IMG/VR virus record: IMGVR_UViG_3300020442_000007
Location: 62,001 to 126,000 of that record
Length of the DNA: 64,000 nucleotides
Direction: 5' to 3' (one strand)
From: a virus
The stretch's first letter is position 1. Each line of letters opens with the position of its first letter. Positions 41,283 to 56,200 of this stretch are shown one piece after another. The notes beneath the pieces were generated by a model. That model was given only the letters and a program-made list of their open reading frames with translations, ran no database searches and had not been told where the DNA came from. Both the position numbers and the translations under genes were made by a program.

Positions 41283-41291
41283 GTATTTATC
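41283..41291 (-). promoter_or_regulatory. Late promoter motif GATAAATAC
   Basis: On the minus strand, overlapping the end of the giant gene (stop at 41287) and 19 bases before the ATG at 41264. Its sequence is identical to the motifs at 34189 and 36695. Confidence 0.6.
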
Positions 41292-44200
41292 GAGGTAAGT
41301 CAACACTTGTAGCTCGTAAGAATCTTCCTATATCAGAATCTGCTTGGCTAAGTGGTTCACCTGGATCTGTCCATATTTTTCCTTGTTTTCGTATAATTAT
41401 AACCTTTTGATTTTCTCCTGGAGTATTAAGTAAAGTAACAGTACTACCCGCTAGTGTAAATTCTGCTGGTAAAGTTTCGTCACCTTCTGGACTATCTTGG
41501 GCTATACTACTTGTTGTTACACCATTAATTGTAGTTTCAAACTTATAAGATGCTATTGCATTTTTTCTTAACCGCTTTCCTGCTACAAATACATCAAACT
41601 CGTTCACTCCGTTAGCTCCCGGTGTAAAATCTAATTCAAACGTAGAACTTGTACCGTCTGCTGTAAATACTGTGCTTATTGTTTCGTCTTTGTAAGGCAT
41701 TGAAGCATCAATACTTTGATCATATACTTCTGTACCATGTGTATGTATATCTTTTACACCTGTACCTAATGTGCCTCTTTGTAATTGTTTTAACAAATTT
41801 CCTTCTTTTTGTCTATATTCAATTCTCTCTCCATTAACAAATACTATGCCTGGATATTCAGAACCTTCTGTAGGATTAGTAATGCCACTTGCATCAACAA
41901 GTTCTATAACTTTATCATATGGTTTAAGATCTTTTCCTAAAATATAATTTTTGTCTCCATCTATTCTCTTGTAGTGTGTCCTATTCAACATATCCTTAAA
42001 TTGTCTAAAACCAAATTTTGTAATAACAGTTGGATTACCAAAATGTAAAACCTCTATCCTATCTCCTTGAGACAAAGGACTGACTAATTTTACAAAATTC
42101 TTATCTGTTGTAACACTATAATCTACATCAGGTTTTAACAACTTATTGTTTAGTATAACCCAAACGTATTTAGAATCAACAGCTTGATTTCTTAATTTAA
42201 ATAAACCTGCTCTTAAATTATTTAAGAAATAATAATCTGCACTTCCTTTAGTTATAGGAGTGTTTTCTTGAACTGTGTATGATTCTCTTGAAAATTTCTG
42301 TGCAGTACTGTTACTAAATTGGAATACTCTCATTCTTGTACCAATTGGTCTGTCGACTTCAAAAGAGCAAATAGTCGGCGTCGGCACAAACACAGATGAT
42401 GAATCACCTTGTTGCTCAAAGTATCCAAACCTATATTGACTTTCGGTGATAATATATACAAGGAGTTTATCACCTGCTACACCTACTCCGTCTGCTAATT
42501 TTACTGTGTTACCTTTCTGTTGGTCTAAAGGTGTATCACTATCAAACGCTTCTGCTGATATAAATGTCCAATCAGTTGTATAAGTCAATTCTCTACCATT
42601 TAGATATACTTGAACTTGTGCGGCTTGGATTAATGCAATTGGTATCTGCCAAAGGTCTAATTTATATTCATTTTCAGCAGATACTGTAAATTCTTGATTG
42701 TACCCTGAATGTAATATATCGTCACCTACTTGTACAAGTGTATGTATACCCGAAGGACCATATGAAAAAGGTGCTTGACTTAAAACAAGTGTATCATTTC
42801 CTTGCGGTGTTGTTGCAATAAAGTCATCCACTACTACTTGACTGAAAGAATCTATTTCATTACCGTCGCCTATAAACAACGCATATCGTACAACATCTCC
42901 TGCTTGAAGAGGACTTGCTAATACTAACTCTACATTGTTAGGATATTCACCTGTACTTTTTGTTAAAACAGCATCTAGTTTTTTTCCATTACTTGTAGCT
43001 ATTCCTTGTACATTATCTGTCCATCTAACATTTGTTTCAAACGTATTTGAACTTCCATCACTTACAAAACTATCTATATCTAATATTTGCAATCCTGCTA
43101 CTTCGACTAAGGTTAAATTTATTTTTGCACCATCTGCAGGTGCTACTTCAAAGTCTACAGTTTTATTTGCATAATTTACTTTGTATCCTAGCGTAGAATC
43201 ATCTGTTGTCGGCTCCATAATATCCGAATCAACTTTAACAAACAATGAACTACCTGTGAAAGGTGATTTACCTATGTCAAATGATTTTGTAGATCCATCA
43301 CCAGTATGATTTCTATTTACAACAATACTGCTTCCACCTACTGGTCTTTCAAACACTGAAATATCTACAGCATCAATTACTTGTCCTGGTACAACTTCTT
43401 CTGGACCTTTGCTTGTTGTTGGAGTAACAAAGCCGTCGCCGTCTATTGTAATATCTTCTGCTTTTAAACCTGTAGCTGAATTATAAGCAAGAGATCCTCC
43501 GCTAATAGATGTGTCATAACTTTCTGGGTCATTAATAAAGCTACCATCACTAGTTTCTTTTCTTACAATAATTACATCATCAGCTTGCGTAGGTACTTCG
43601 TATTCTTGTAATTCTATTACAGTAGTAACTCCGTCTCCTGTAATACTCTGCATAATTGCATTAGGATTTTTAATTAATGTAGAATCATAATTAGGTTCTG
43701 GTGCCCAATTAGGATCATCTAACCTAATACCATTTCTATATAAATTATAAACTACACCATTTTCTAATGGTTTGCTTAAAGTAATGCTAATTGTACTACC
43801 GTCTAATTTAAATACTTCATCTTCGTATGTAGTATCATATGTATCCCAAGAATCTGTAAACCAAGGAGCAGAGTCCCAACCAGTGTTACCGCCAAATTCA
43901 AAACTTTTTACTTCAACACCGCCATAGTCAATACCGTCCATTACTTGTGATAAATCATTACCAAATTGACCTGCAACAGGATTGTATTCTAAACTAACTC
44001 TATCAGAAGCTGTCAAATATTCTACAGGTTTTTTGTAATTTATAACAATTGAAGTATTACTAGCAGGAGGTTTAGTAAAAGTTACTCTACCAAAATATCT
44101 ATCATAACCTTTTGAAGTGTCTTTTACATTTTCATATGTATATTCACTTTGCAATGCAAGTTCGCCCGATACAGTAATTTCTACAGTATTTGTTCTCAAA

Positions 44201-47200
44201 TCCATAGGAAATATTAAATCAAATATATAAGCACTACCACTACCTACAAATGTTTGTGTTTCGCTTAATTTTGTTACAACAAATTTTCCTGTAACTCTGT
44301 CAAATTTGACTGTTGTGTGCATTCCTCTTACTAAGCCATCGCCTAGCACGGCAATTAATCTTGCTGGTCTACCTCCTTCGGATATAGAACCGTTAATTTC
44401 TACTACTGGAGGATTTAAATAACCAGTACCTTGATTTGTTATTTCTACAGATGCTATTTTTCCGCCTTGTCCTAATTTGGCTAAAGCTGTAGCTCCTGTA
44501 CCTGTTTCTGAAGTAGACAGGTCTTGTCCAACAAATTTTAATACAGGAGGTTGTGTATATCCGCTACCTGCATCTGCAATTTCAATACGCTTAATTTTGT
44601 AGGATAAATTATCAACCCAATTTTTATTAGGATAGGTTGTTAAATCAGTATCAGTCCCTACTATTGCGTTATCTATAACTTTAACAGCAGGTGGTATAAT
44701 AGACTTACTTGAATTATCATACCTTGGCGGTAAATCAAAATCAGTCACTAGATTTGATGCAACATTAAGCTGATTGTAATCACTTATATATTCGCGTAAC
44801 TTACTCTTGAATGGTTTTACTTCTTTTAGATACTCTTCGTAACTAGGTAAATTGTCATTTTGGAATGTAATTTTTTTACTTAAATCTCCGACATTGTGTC
44901 TTGCTTTAATAAAGCTCGTCTTAAATGCCCAATCAACTAATCCCTGTTCCGCAAAAACATATTTCAAACTTGATAAAAACAAATTATTATATTCTACTGC
45001 AAGTTCATCTACAAATAGATTATCTCTTAATGCTTCTAAAATTATTCTTGTCTCTTTTACTGGCTGTACATCATATACTTTAATATCATAACTTGCACTA
45101 TCAAATCCTGAACCAACCGCTGTGTTAAATAGAGATGGTAAAAATCTTATAGTTCCGTTTTGACGTCCTATTGTTTTATAATTCCTTGTATAATCAATTG
45201 AATCAGCATTATCTATCTTTTCTAATAGAAGCCAACCGCCTGATCCAACGTTTGCTATTTTAACAATATCGCCAGTTGTGTCATCTATAGATTCTAATTC
45301 ATAACTAGAATTTATTAAGTGATTAATTGTTGTGAATTCATTATATCCTGTGTCATACCAATCTATATACTCCCAGAATAAAGATACATCAAATACTTGA
45401 CTTTGTTTTCTTACCCACAGAGTGTTGTTTACATTTCTTTCATATATTGACCATTTTCCAGATAATGTACTGTCGCTGTTTACTAAGACTGCAAATCTTC
45501 TTACTGACAATGTTGTTAATGTTGAACTATAACCGCTACCTTGAGAATCCACTGTTGCAGATATAACTGCACCTACATTGTTTAATGTCAAAGTAATATT
45601 TGCGGCTGTTTCAAAATTTCCAGTTATTTCTACTGTAGGCACAACTTTATAGCCTCTACCAGGATCATCAATTGTTACCCTTACTATTTTACCATCTACA
45701 ATTACCGGAGTCAAAATCGCTTGCTTCACTTTAGCTGTACCTACAAATTCTAAATCTTCAAATGTATCTACAGCTAAATCATATGTGTTGCCAGCTGCTA
45801 ACGGCGCCGCTTGTTTAGAAAGTAACGGTGTAATAATTTTATCATCTACAATTAAATTTTCTTTAAGTACAAGATTGGCTCTATCAATAACTTGCTTAAG
45901 AGCTTCTGTTTTATTTACAAACCAGGATTGCCTTGGATCATTTAAAATTCCATATTTTTCCTTAGCTGATAAATTCGGATCTGGTACTATTCTGCCAGCA
46001 TCATCGTATCCAATTAAACTATCAAACCATTTTCTTTCTATATCAGCATTTGGTTTGCTTGTATCTAAACCAGCAGTATATAATTGATATTGGTTGTGTA
46101 TGTTTATATCTTGATTTTCAATAGTCCAATATTGTATACTTAATGCAACTTCTTTATCTTTTAATAAACTTTCACAATTATGTATAACAAAGCTAGTTGG
46201 ACTTATAAAGTTTATAAATCTATAGCCCATACTTGCAGGATCATCAATATATTTTGCTACATTAAATGCACTTAATTTTCTTGATTCTAATCTTGGAGCA
46301 GTAATTTTGCCTTTTACCCAATAATAATATTTTGTAGAAAATGTTTGTGCAACATCGTCGTAGATTCTTCTAGTTGAATATATTGTATCATCATATTTTG
46401 TAGTGCCACTAATACCTTCTGTGACTCCTTCTGCAGATGCAGATAAAGTATTCCATTCTGAAGGAAGTAATGTAGTTTCAACCCATTCATACACATCAAT
46501 GCTGTTGCCGGTAAATTGTGTGTTCCAATTATTAACACTATAAATTGTGTTGTTCTGATAAGGATTTAAAAATTTAGTAGTAGATAAATCCCACCAAAGC
46601 TCTCCAACTTGATTTTCTCCCCATACTTCAGATTTGCTTGTATTAACATCTGATGTACCAACTGTATATACAGCTGGATCATAATGCAATTTATAACTTA
46701 ATTCTTGTTCTGCAATACCTGGAATTTTTCCTTGTATAGGATCTACATAATCTAAATAGCTTACTAATTTATTTTCTTTTGTATTATACAACAATACTTT
46801 TTTAATTTTTGCAACGTCTACTGTATCTTTAGGTTGAGAATGTGTTTTCCAAATATTAGCAGTTGGTTCTTTTCTATAATCTATAACTGCACCATTTTCT
46901 CCATCAGCCACAGTCTGTTTTGGTAATCCAACATATACATGACTATTATTTGTGTATAAGTTCATACCAAAATCTTTAATGCTATTACTAGAATCTGAAT
47001 TTGCAACTGCTTGCGTTGAATCTTGTAGTTCGTCGTATGCTAATTTCTGGCCATAAACTAAATTTCCGCTAATATTTTCATATAGATATACAACACCAGT
47101 ATCGACAAATTTCTTTGCAAATGTAGTAAAATTATTATCCCAAGTTGTTTGCGGCACCCCTTCTGTTGAATCAAATGTAGTTTTTGCATCTGAGTCGGCA

Positions 47201-50200
47201 TTCTTTGCAGTAATAGCTAGAATGTTTTCATCAAACGCTAATCTAATACCAAATAGTTCAACTTTTTCGTTTGCTCTACTATAAAGTGTTTGAGACAATT
47301 CAAACATTCCTGTAGCAGTATTTTTCTTTAGCACAAAGACTCTACCTTGATCGATTTGTATACGAGACGGGTCTTCTTCGCTACGTTGTGTTTCAGCAAA
47401 CGGCTCACCTATTGCAATAATGTTACCATCACTGCTAAGTGCTATATCAGCACCCCACAAAGTTTTACCTGTCGACCATAAATCAAGATCTACAGCATTC
47501 AAAGGTGCAGGAAAGCTGTTTTCTAATATACTTTGACTTCTTTGATAATTTCCGTTCTTGTTTCTATATACGACTACTTGTGCTTTATCGCCTCCAGAAT
47601 ATCTAGCTAGACCTATTAATACTTCGCCGTCATCTGAAACATCAATTCTATTAAAATTAAATAATCCACCTTGATCTAAAATTGTACTCGGATCAGCACT
47701 ATCAAAAATTGGTTGTATTTCTGTGTTGTTAGGTACATAACCTAAGTAATCTAAAGGTTGTGTCTGTTGTGTCCAATTTGCTCCATTAAAAATGCCTGGA
47801 GATAAATTAGTATTTGCCTTGTAAATACCACGATCTAAATATATAATATCTCCTGTTTGGTAACTTACCAATGGAGAAAACGTACCTTGAAATTTCTTAT
47901 CTTTTGCAAGTTCCCAATCCCAAACATCTCCGTTTATATCTGTGCCATTCTTTATAAAATACGTTCGTCCAGGTATAAATGTGCTATCATCAAGTTCTTT
48001 TCCTATATTCCTAAAATCTCTTAATCTAGTGTAATCTTGTCCTGCGTGAACAAAAAGCCTGTAAAGATCATTTTGTTTTGCAGTTTTAATTTCAGAACCT
48101 AAATAAAAATCTTCATGTGCTTCTGGTACAATATAACTTCTTAAAAACTGGAATCTATTTGTGTTACCAGTTCCAAATACTGAATACATTCCTTGATTTT
48201 CAAAGGTACTTGCTGTTGCTCCGGACACAGCAGGAATACTATAAACGTTTATCCAATCATTATTTCCTGCACTAGGTAAATTTGCGGATACAGGCACACC
48301 TGCTACTGTATTTTCTTCATAAAACCAATACTCTGTATCAATCTGTCTTGAAACTGACGGAATATCTATATTTTCACCTGAATCAATTACAATTAATTTA
48401 CCTATTCCTTCAGCTGAAAGTCCTAATGATTTCTTTTGTATTTCGCCCATTACCCTGTCAACTTGATAAATTGGACTTGTATCTGTAGGCACCCCTATAA
48501 ATTTAATTTCTGCATTGTTACCAAACTGTGATCCATTTGAAAAATCTCCTACTGCATTTTTTACAAAAATTGTAGCGTTCAAAGCATCTCGCTGATAGAA
48601 TGTTACTTCTGCTGTAGCACCTGTTGTAACATCTTGTACAGTATCGCCTATCCTTGGTTCAAAAGGTTCACCAAATAGATTAAATTTTGTAAACTGAAAC
48701 TTTATATAACCGTCCCATAAATCATATACAGTTAATTCTTTGTTTGTTTTCGCATATGATAATCCTATAGCTGAAGGATCATTATTCGTTCCTGTTACAT
48801 ATCGTGAAAGGCTAGGAATTAAAAATTTAAATTTATCACCGTTAGACAAAGTATCTGTAAGATCTTTAGGAGCTCTAATAACATACAAAGGACTTAAGAA
48901 AGGCGTAGTAGCTCCTCCTGCTCCAGGTAATCCTTGATAGCTCAAAGTTTCAATATAACTTGCTAAAGTATCTTCACTCTGTATTGTACTTGTTTCATAA
49001 TCACGTGAATTGTAATAATAGTTAGAAGGAGTCGAACTATCAGTAATTGCTTCTTGAAAAACAAGACCTTTGCCTTCATCTGATGTTGTTGTAAATATGT
49101 TATAGCCGCCTGGGACTGTAAGCATAATGTAACCACCATAGTAACTACTTACATCAATTGTCTCTGCAGGCGCGGATGTAACATATTCACCAACAAAATC
49201 TCCGTTGACTAAAAATAAACTATCAGTACTATCAAAACTACCAGTTATGTTATTTAAATATAAACCTAAACTGCCGCCTACTTCATATGAATATGCAACT
49301 GTAGCCGAGCCTGTTTGAGTCTGTACCTTATCTCCTGCTACAGGTTGGTTTGTAAATGCATTAATATTAAGAATTAAATCTACTTTCATCTGTACTTGAT
49401 GTACGCTACTAAAGAAAGTTGAGTCTAATTCTGGCATACCTCCGCCTGGAAAAGGCTCTCTACTTGTGTATAAAGATTGCTCTTGATTTGCTATAGTTTT
49501 GCTATTCCACTTTAGTTTTACTTGATCGTTGATATCTAAACCAGCATACATTAACTTAGGTGTTTTAACTAAAACATGATCTACATTAATACCTGTAAAA
49601 GGATACTTTCCTGTTAGAAGTACGTCCACTTGTTCTGATGCTTCTGTTGTATTTCCAATTGATTCAATTTGTTGAACAACACTACCAAAGCTAGTAAATT
49701 GAATGCTGTCTGACTGTGGTACAATAGACGTAGTAGCTTTCCATAACTTGTTATTGTATGTTACAATGTCATCTAAAACATAAGCAGAACTAGGATTATA
49801 GTTTTGTTTATATCTTGTTTTTACATTACTTGCATTTGGAGAACCAACAACTAAATACTTTCCATCTGCTGTTACTGAAACTGCTGAACCAAATTTTTGT
49901 AATTTTGGTGGAGTTGTCAAAGGGACAAATTTTGTTACATCAAAATTTTCTCCACCTACGTGTGTTTCACTAACTGTGTAAAATATATTATTTGCTTTGA
50001 CTAATTCACCTTCGGTATAAGTCGCACCAGTATAAAATCTTTTAAATGTAAATGCAGTATCTGTTGGTGCGGTTACAACCTGAGACAAAACAAAATTAGC
50101 ACTTGCTGATCCTCTTGTGTATATATAAACTTGACCATCATCTTCGTCTGGAGAACCTACTGCAAGAACTGTATTGTTTTTATTAGAAGAAATTGCAGTA

Positions 50201-53200
50201 GCGAAAGTTTCATTAGCAATACTTTCCCCACTACTTACATCTTGTAATTTTTGAAAGGCTTCGCTTGCTTCGTATACTCTCCAATTATCTCCGTCTGCTT
50301 TATCGACCCAAAATTTAGATTTTACTTGAGCTAATTTTTGTGCTACATCATTTAATTTAGAAAGTGAATCAGTCCTTACAGAAACTAGTCTACTTAATCT
50401 ACCTTTACAATCTTCAATATCATCTACTTTATCAGGACTTATAAAAGTTATTTTTTCTAAGCTAACAGATTTTACTTTAAAGAATGCACCTATTGCAGAT
50501 TTACTAGTTGACGCTGTAGCAAATGTGCTATCTGCTTGATCTAAAGTTGTTGAAATTAAATCATATACTCCGAATATATCTCCTGCTTTAATATTTTGAG
50601 GAGTAGATGTTAATGATACAGTAAATTCAGTTTCACCGCCAGTAACTTTTTCAACTACAAAATCAGTGTCATCATGTCTGTAAATATTCCAAGTAAGATT
50701 ATCATTACCTACCCAAATAAGATCACCTTGATTACAATTTGCAAAATCAATATCTAAAATACTATCGAAATCTTTAACAATAAATTTTACATCTTCTTGA
50801 TTTACATATCCACTGTCTTTTGCATATCCTTGTTCAGGAGCAACATATTTCTTTGGAAAAGGAGAATGGTCATAGCCTTTTGGTTTTAGATAAGTTTCAT
50901 AAGGTAATATTCTATAAACTAAATCTGTTTCTTCACCAGTTACATTTTTAACAAGCTCAATTGGTTGAGGTGAAAGTCTAAATTTATCTTCATCTAGTTT
51001 ATATTCTACTTCATCAAATCCTGCAGCCGCTCCGTATTGGCCTCTTTTAATTGCCCATTCTTCATAAAATTCTAAACTATCTTTATCTGCATTTCCAAGA
51101 ACATCAAATAATTTTGTTAATGCATTTTTTGTACCTTTATCTTGTATAAATCCTTGATAAAATTTATACTGCGATACATCATCATTAATAATATTTTCTA
51201 AATATTTTCTTTTTTGATATCCAATTAAATGTTGTGCTAATCTTTGCTGTTCGCTATCAAAGTTATCACTGTCTAGATCATAAAAATCTGCAAATTGGTT
51301 TGTTTTATATTCGAAGTTTGGACTCAATCCTGACTCTGGTTTGTAATCTAATCTAGTCCATTGTGTATCTATGAATGATTCTGTACCAGGAACTTTACTG
51401 TTTGCTGTATAATAAAATTCTTTATATTTTACTATATCACCTATAAAATAATCTTTGTTAGACTGCCAATCTTCTATAGTAGCTTGATCATAAACAAATC
51501 CTTCAATGTTCAAACTTCCATCCCAATTAGTAGTTCTATAACCAAGAACTTTAATTCTTTCTTGTCTATATCCTGGTTCTGGATCATAAATTGTATCATT
51601 AAACACAGTTTTGTTGTCAAGTAAAACTACATGCTCTTTTTGAACACACGGTAATTTTATAGCAAAAATGCCGTCGGCAGTATTTTTTGGTCTGAGTATA
51701 AATTCATTTGGATCTTGTCTATCAACTTGTACAAAATCACTTGTGAGTTTTTGTCCGTCAACTTTTAATAAAGTATATCCAAAAAATCCGTCAAAAATAT
51801 TATCTACTACACTATATTCTGTTCTAAACTTTAATTGGTTTGCACCAGGGCTTAAACTAATGAGTGTGCCTGCTGACCAATTATGAAGTGTCCAAAAAGC
51901 AAACTCCTTTGTTGATGTCTCCCAATCATCAACAACGCTTGCACTTTTCCTAAAATTATCAAACACAAATCCTATAGACTCTAAATACTTGCCATAACCT
52001 TGTAAGAAATCACAAACATCTTGTATAGTATTCAATATCGTACCATAAGGTAATTCTAAAGGAGCAAATGTTGCAAATTCTCTCCTTAAGATTATTTCTC
52101 TACCACCCCTTACTGGAACTTTAGGAATTGATGCAAAATTTGATTCCTCAAATGTGTCACCAGCAATGTGCTGTTTTGTAACTCTATAATATTTTCCAGC
52201 TTGTTCAACTATACTTCCTATAGTGTATGTACGTCCACCTTCAAATTCTAAAAATGATTCTGTAGTACCTCCTACTGTAACTACAGGATCTCTATCTCTT
52301 TCAAAATGAGGAAAATATTTAAATGCCGTTGTACTGTCATCGTAGCCTTTGATCTTATAACCATTTGGTCTTTTTTCGATCATTACACCACTATAACTTA
52401 TTGTTTTTACAGGTGCACTTTTATTTAAAAATATGCTATAGTTTTCATCAGGAACAAAAACGTTTCCTTCATTTAAAGGAGTTCTACTATCTAAAATAAG
52501 TTTAAATTTATTCTTATCTGTATATCCTCCAACTTTAAAACCAATTTGATTTGTAATATTTTGAATATTATTTTTATACTGACTATATGATGTAGTAACA
52601 CTAGAAGCCATATAACCTGCAATATAATTTATTAAACCAGAAGTATAAGTTTGCGTAGTATCTAAGTGTGTGTTTGGAAACACTAAACTAGATAATTTTA
52701 TTTGATTACTCTGTGTTTTGTAAATAATCTGTTGTGTTAAATTTCTTATTTGATTAGCTCTATCAAATCCTGTTGCTAACACTTTAGATGGCTGACTCAA
52801 TGTCCAAGCTGTAATTAAACTAAATGGATATTCACTACTTCTTCTCCAAGCAGTCTCTACAGGTGCTTCATCGCCAAATTTAAATGAATCGCCTAATTTA
52901 GCAGAATCAAAACTTTGTACATATCCTGAGTCATTTGGACTTATTAAATTTCCGCTTTCGTTTACAGGAATATAATCTAATAATCCTGGTCGTTTATACT
53001 TGTTTAAAATTTTAATTTTTTTGTTTGGTTCTCTTACAACACCATTTTGTAGATCAGTCCATAAAACTAAATTATCTTTTGTATATGGTGCTGGCCCATA
53101 TTGTGCGTCCCACCAAGTGGGTTTAATTGTAAATCCAAGCATTTCCCATGGGTGTGTATGAGGTCTGTCTGTGTCAAATGCATGTCTATATACACCTCGC

Positions 53201-56200
53201 CAAAATCCTGGCATAGTAGTGCCATTTGGTGATGCCGCAGTTCCATAATTAAATGTAAAAGTATTTGTTCTATTGTAAAAATCATGTAAAGTATAATCTT
53301 TATCTACTAATTTTGTCCATTGTATAAAATCAGATAACATTGGACTGTCTACACTATTTTTATTAAAATCTGTTTTCCTGTATTCACCGCCTTGAAAATC
53401 ATGTATATCAAAAAGAGAACTATCATATTTTACTTTAATATTGTTAAAAATTCTTAATTCTAATTCTAATATTAAATTATCTCTAAAGTCTTTGTAAGCA
53501 ACTGTTTTACTACCATCATGTCCTTGAATTATAGGAGTACCTTCTACCCATTCGTTAATATTTTCTGCAGGTTCTGTAGTACCGTGGTTTGAACTACTAT
53601 TAGGCATATAGAAAGTTCTATTCAAACCTTTAAAAGTATGTGTATGGGCTGATCCTGCTCCGCCTTGTTCTATATCTTTAGTAATTGCTTCTGCTCGAGT
53701 AGCATACAATGGCCAGAACCAACCTAGTTTGCCTGCACCTTTTTGATTTTCTCCTGCTACACCATATAACTTATATGCCCCAGATGGAGACACTGGTGCT
53801 TCAATTTGTACAGTATTATCAATATAAATTTCAGGTTCGTAACTTGGATACAAACCTAATTTTGTAGGCGTTGGTGGTACATAACTTCCGTTGGTTGTTT
53901 CATATTCGTAAATATCTAACAAATCACCGTTTGATTTATTTGCTGTTACACGACAAAAACCTTCACTGTTAAAAGTATAATCCTTGTTGTGTGTTAACTG
54001 TCTCCCATTAAGGTATACTTGTACAGAATCTCTACTTACTGTATCTAAAGTAAATGATTTTGAAAGCAAGAAATATTCTTCTGTATTATCGTCTACGTTG
54101 TGTGTAGTTTTAGTGAAAGATCCTTGTGGTACCATATCTGAGAAATAAAATGGCATTGAGTTAATTTTATCTTTATTCAACTCGGCCATAATTTTATCTA
54201 CATGATCTTTGACAGGACCTTCATAACCTAGGTCATATGCAACTTGCATAAAAGATCTTTTAAATTTTCCATATTCTCTTCTTGCATATTTTAATGCAGA
54301 TATTAGATTAGAGTCTTTATCTAACAAGCTATACATAGATAAGTTTAAAGGAGAACTATGTTTAACAAATCTATTTCCGTATTTTGTAACGTCACCTAGA
54401 TCTCTTAAATTACTCCTGCCAGGGAATTTACCTTTGAAATCTGGTAAATCTTCAACAATACTAGAAACATGATTATTGACTTCTCCAACAGTAAATTCAT
54501 TTAAATTATTATTAAGTGGATTTCTTTCTAAATTACTTGGAAAATCATAATAACCGTTGTCATTTTTTTGAGCTGACGAAGTTGTTTTTAAAATTATTTT
54601 GTCACCAATTGTCAAACCCGTTCTTGAAGTGAATGCAGGAGACAAAAATTTAATTGTTTTAAAATTGTTAGGTGATGTGCCTAATTCGTAATCTATATCT
54701 TTTAATTTAAGTTCATTATTTAAAAAAACTGTAAGATTAAGATCTGCTAATGAAGCACTATTTTCATAGACGTCAATCTCAAATGTAGATGTTGTGTTAT
54801 CAAAAACATATTGTCTAATTACTGGTTGTTTACTATCTGTAGGAGCTTTTTGCCATGCATTTAAATTTGTATACTTTTCAATTGCAGAGTATTTTTGTAA
54901 AAAACCTACATCTGTGTTTTTATAATAAAGTTGGCTACCTATTAGGTATTCAAAATATTCTGTGAGTAAATCAAATTTAAAAGTTATATCGCCAACATTA
55001 GTAATTGTTCTGTAAGAAAGCACAATTCCAACTTCACTATCTAATGTACCAATGTTACCTTCTTTATAACTGAATATTTTATTACCTTTAAAAGTAGAAG
55101 AATTATAAACAGAAGTGTCACTAAAACTTTTATTATTCTCATCAAATAAATCAAACAAAGGTGCCTGATTAACTTTTGTTTTAGTTTGTGCTTGTTTCCA
55201 CTCAGTGCCATTATAATAATACATCAAACCTTTGTATGTCGTACCTTGTGACACTAAAACCACTTCGTTTGTAATGGGTTTGGAATCTGGAACTTCGATA
55301 AGAGATATTTGTTTTTTATTTTGATCTATTTCTATTTCAGGTCCATCAAATTTGAAAAATTTTACTTCGAATATTCTGCCTTTAACTAACGGGTCTGGAT
55401 CAGCAGTAAATAATACACGCATACCATCAATTAGATCTACTCCATCAATATTGTAACCTGTACTTCCTTCTATAGTAGAAAATACATCTTTAGTATGAGT
55501 GTCTAATAAGTTGACATTTTCTTTTGTTTGGGTACCAAAATCAAATAATTTTAATCCTTTATTAAATTCAATAATAGGCCTTTTAGCCCTAGCAGATTCA
55601 TCAATACTTACAGGTTGATCATTTAATAATGCCGCTTGTTCAATTACTGATTTATGAAACCACCTGTTATACCTACTCCATAAGTTACCATCGTTCGCGG
55701 AACGGTTGATAAGCATGTAATCTCTTACAGTAGGATAACCTATTGCAGTATCAAAAGGTTGCCTATCAAATCCTTGTCTGTCAAAATTAATATCTACATT
55801 ATCTACAAATGCACTTGGTACTGTAAGTTCTTTTTCATCAATTAAAACAATCTTATCTCCTACACCTTCAACAAAATATTCGCTTTCAGCATATTTTGCA
55901 GGAGTAACATCACCTATGAATTTTATTTTCATTCCATTAGTAAGATCAAATCCTGCACCTGTAGTATATGTTTTTTTACCTAACACTTCTGCGTCTATAT
56001 CAATAGCAGAAGCTTCTTCAATATTAGCAACTTTAATCAATCCAGCCGCCTCAATATCATTACCTGCTACATAGTATAAAACATTAGGAGTAGTTTCTGT
56101 AGGTGTAAAAGTAATTACACCTTCTTCAGTGCCTTGATTATCAATCAAACTTGTGTCAGATGTTAAAAGAAAACTTTCGTCTAAAGTTCTTTTTGTTTTA

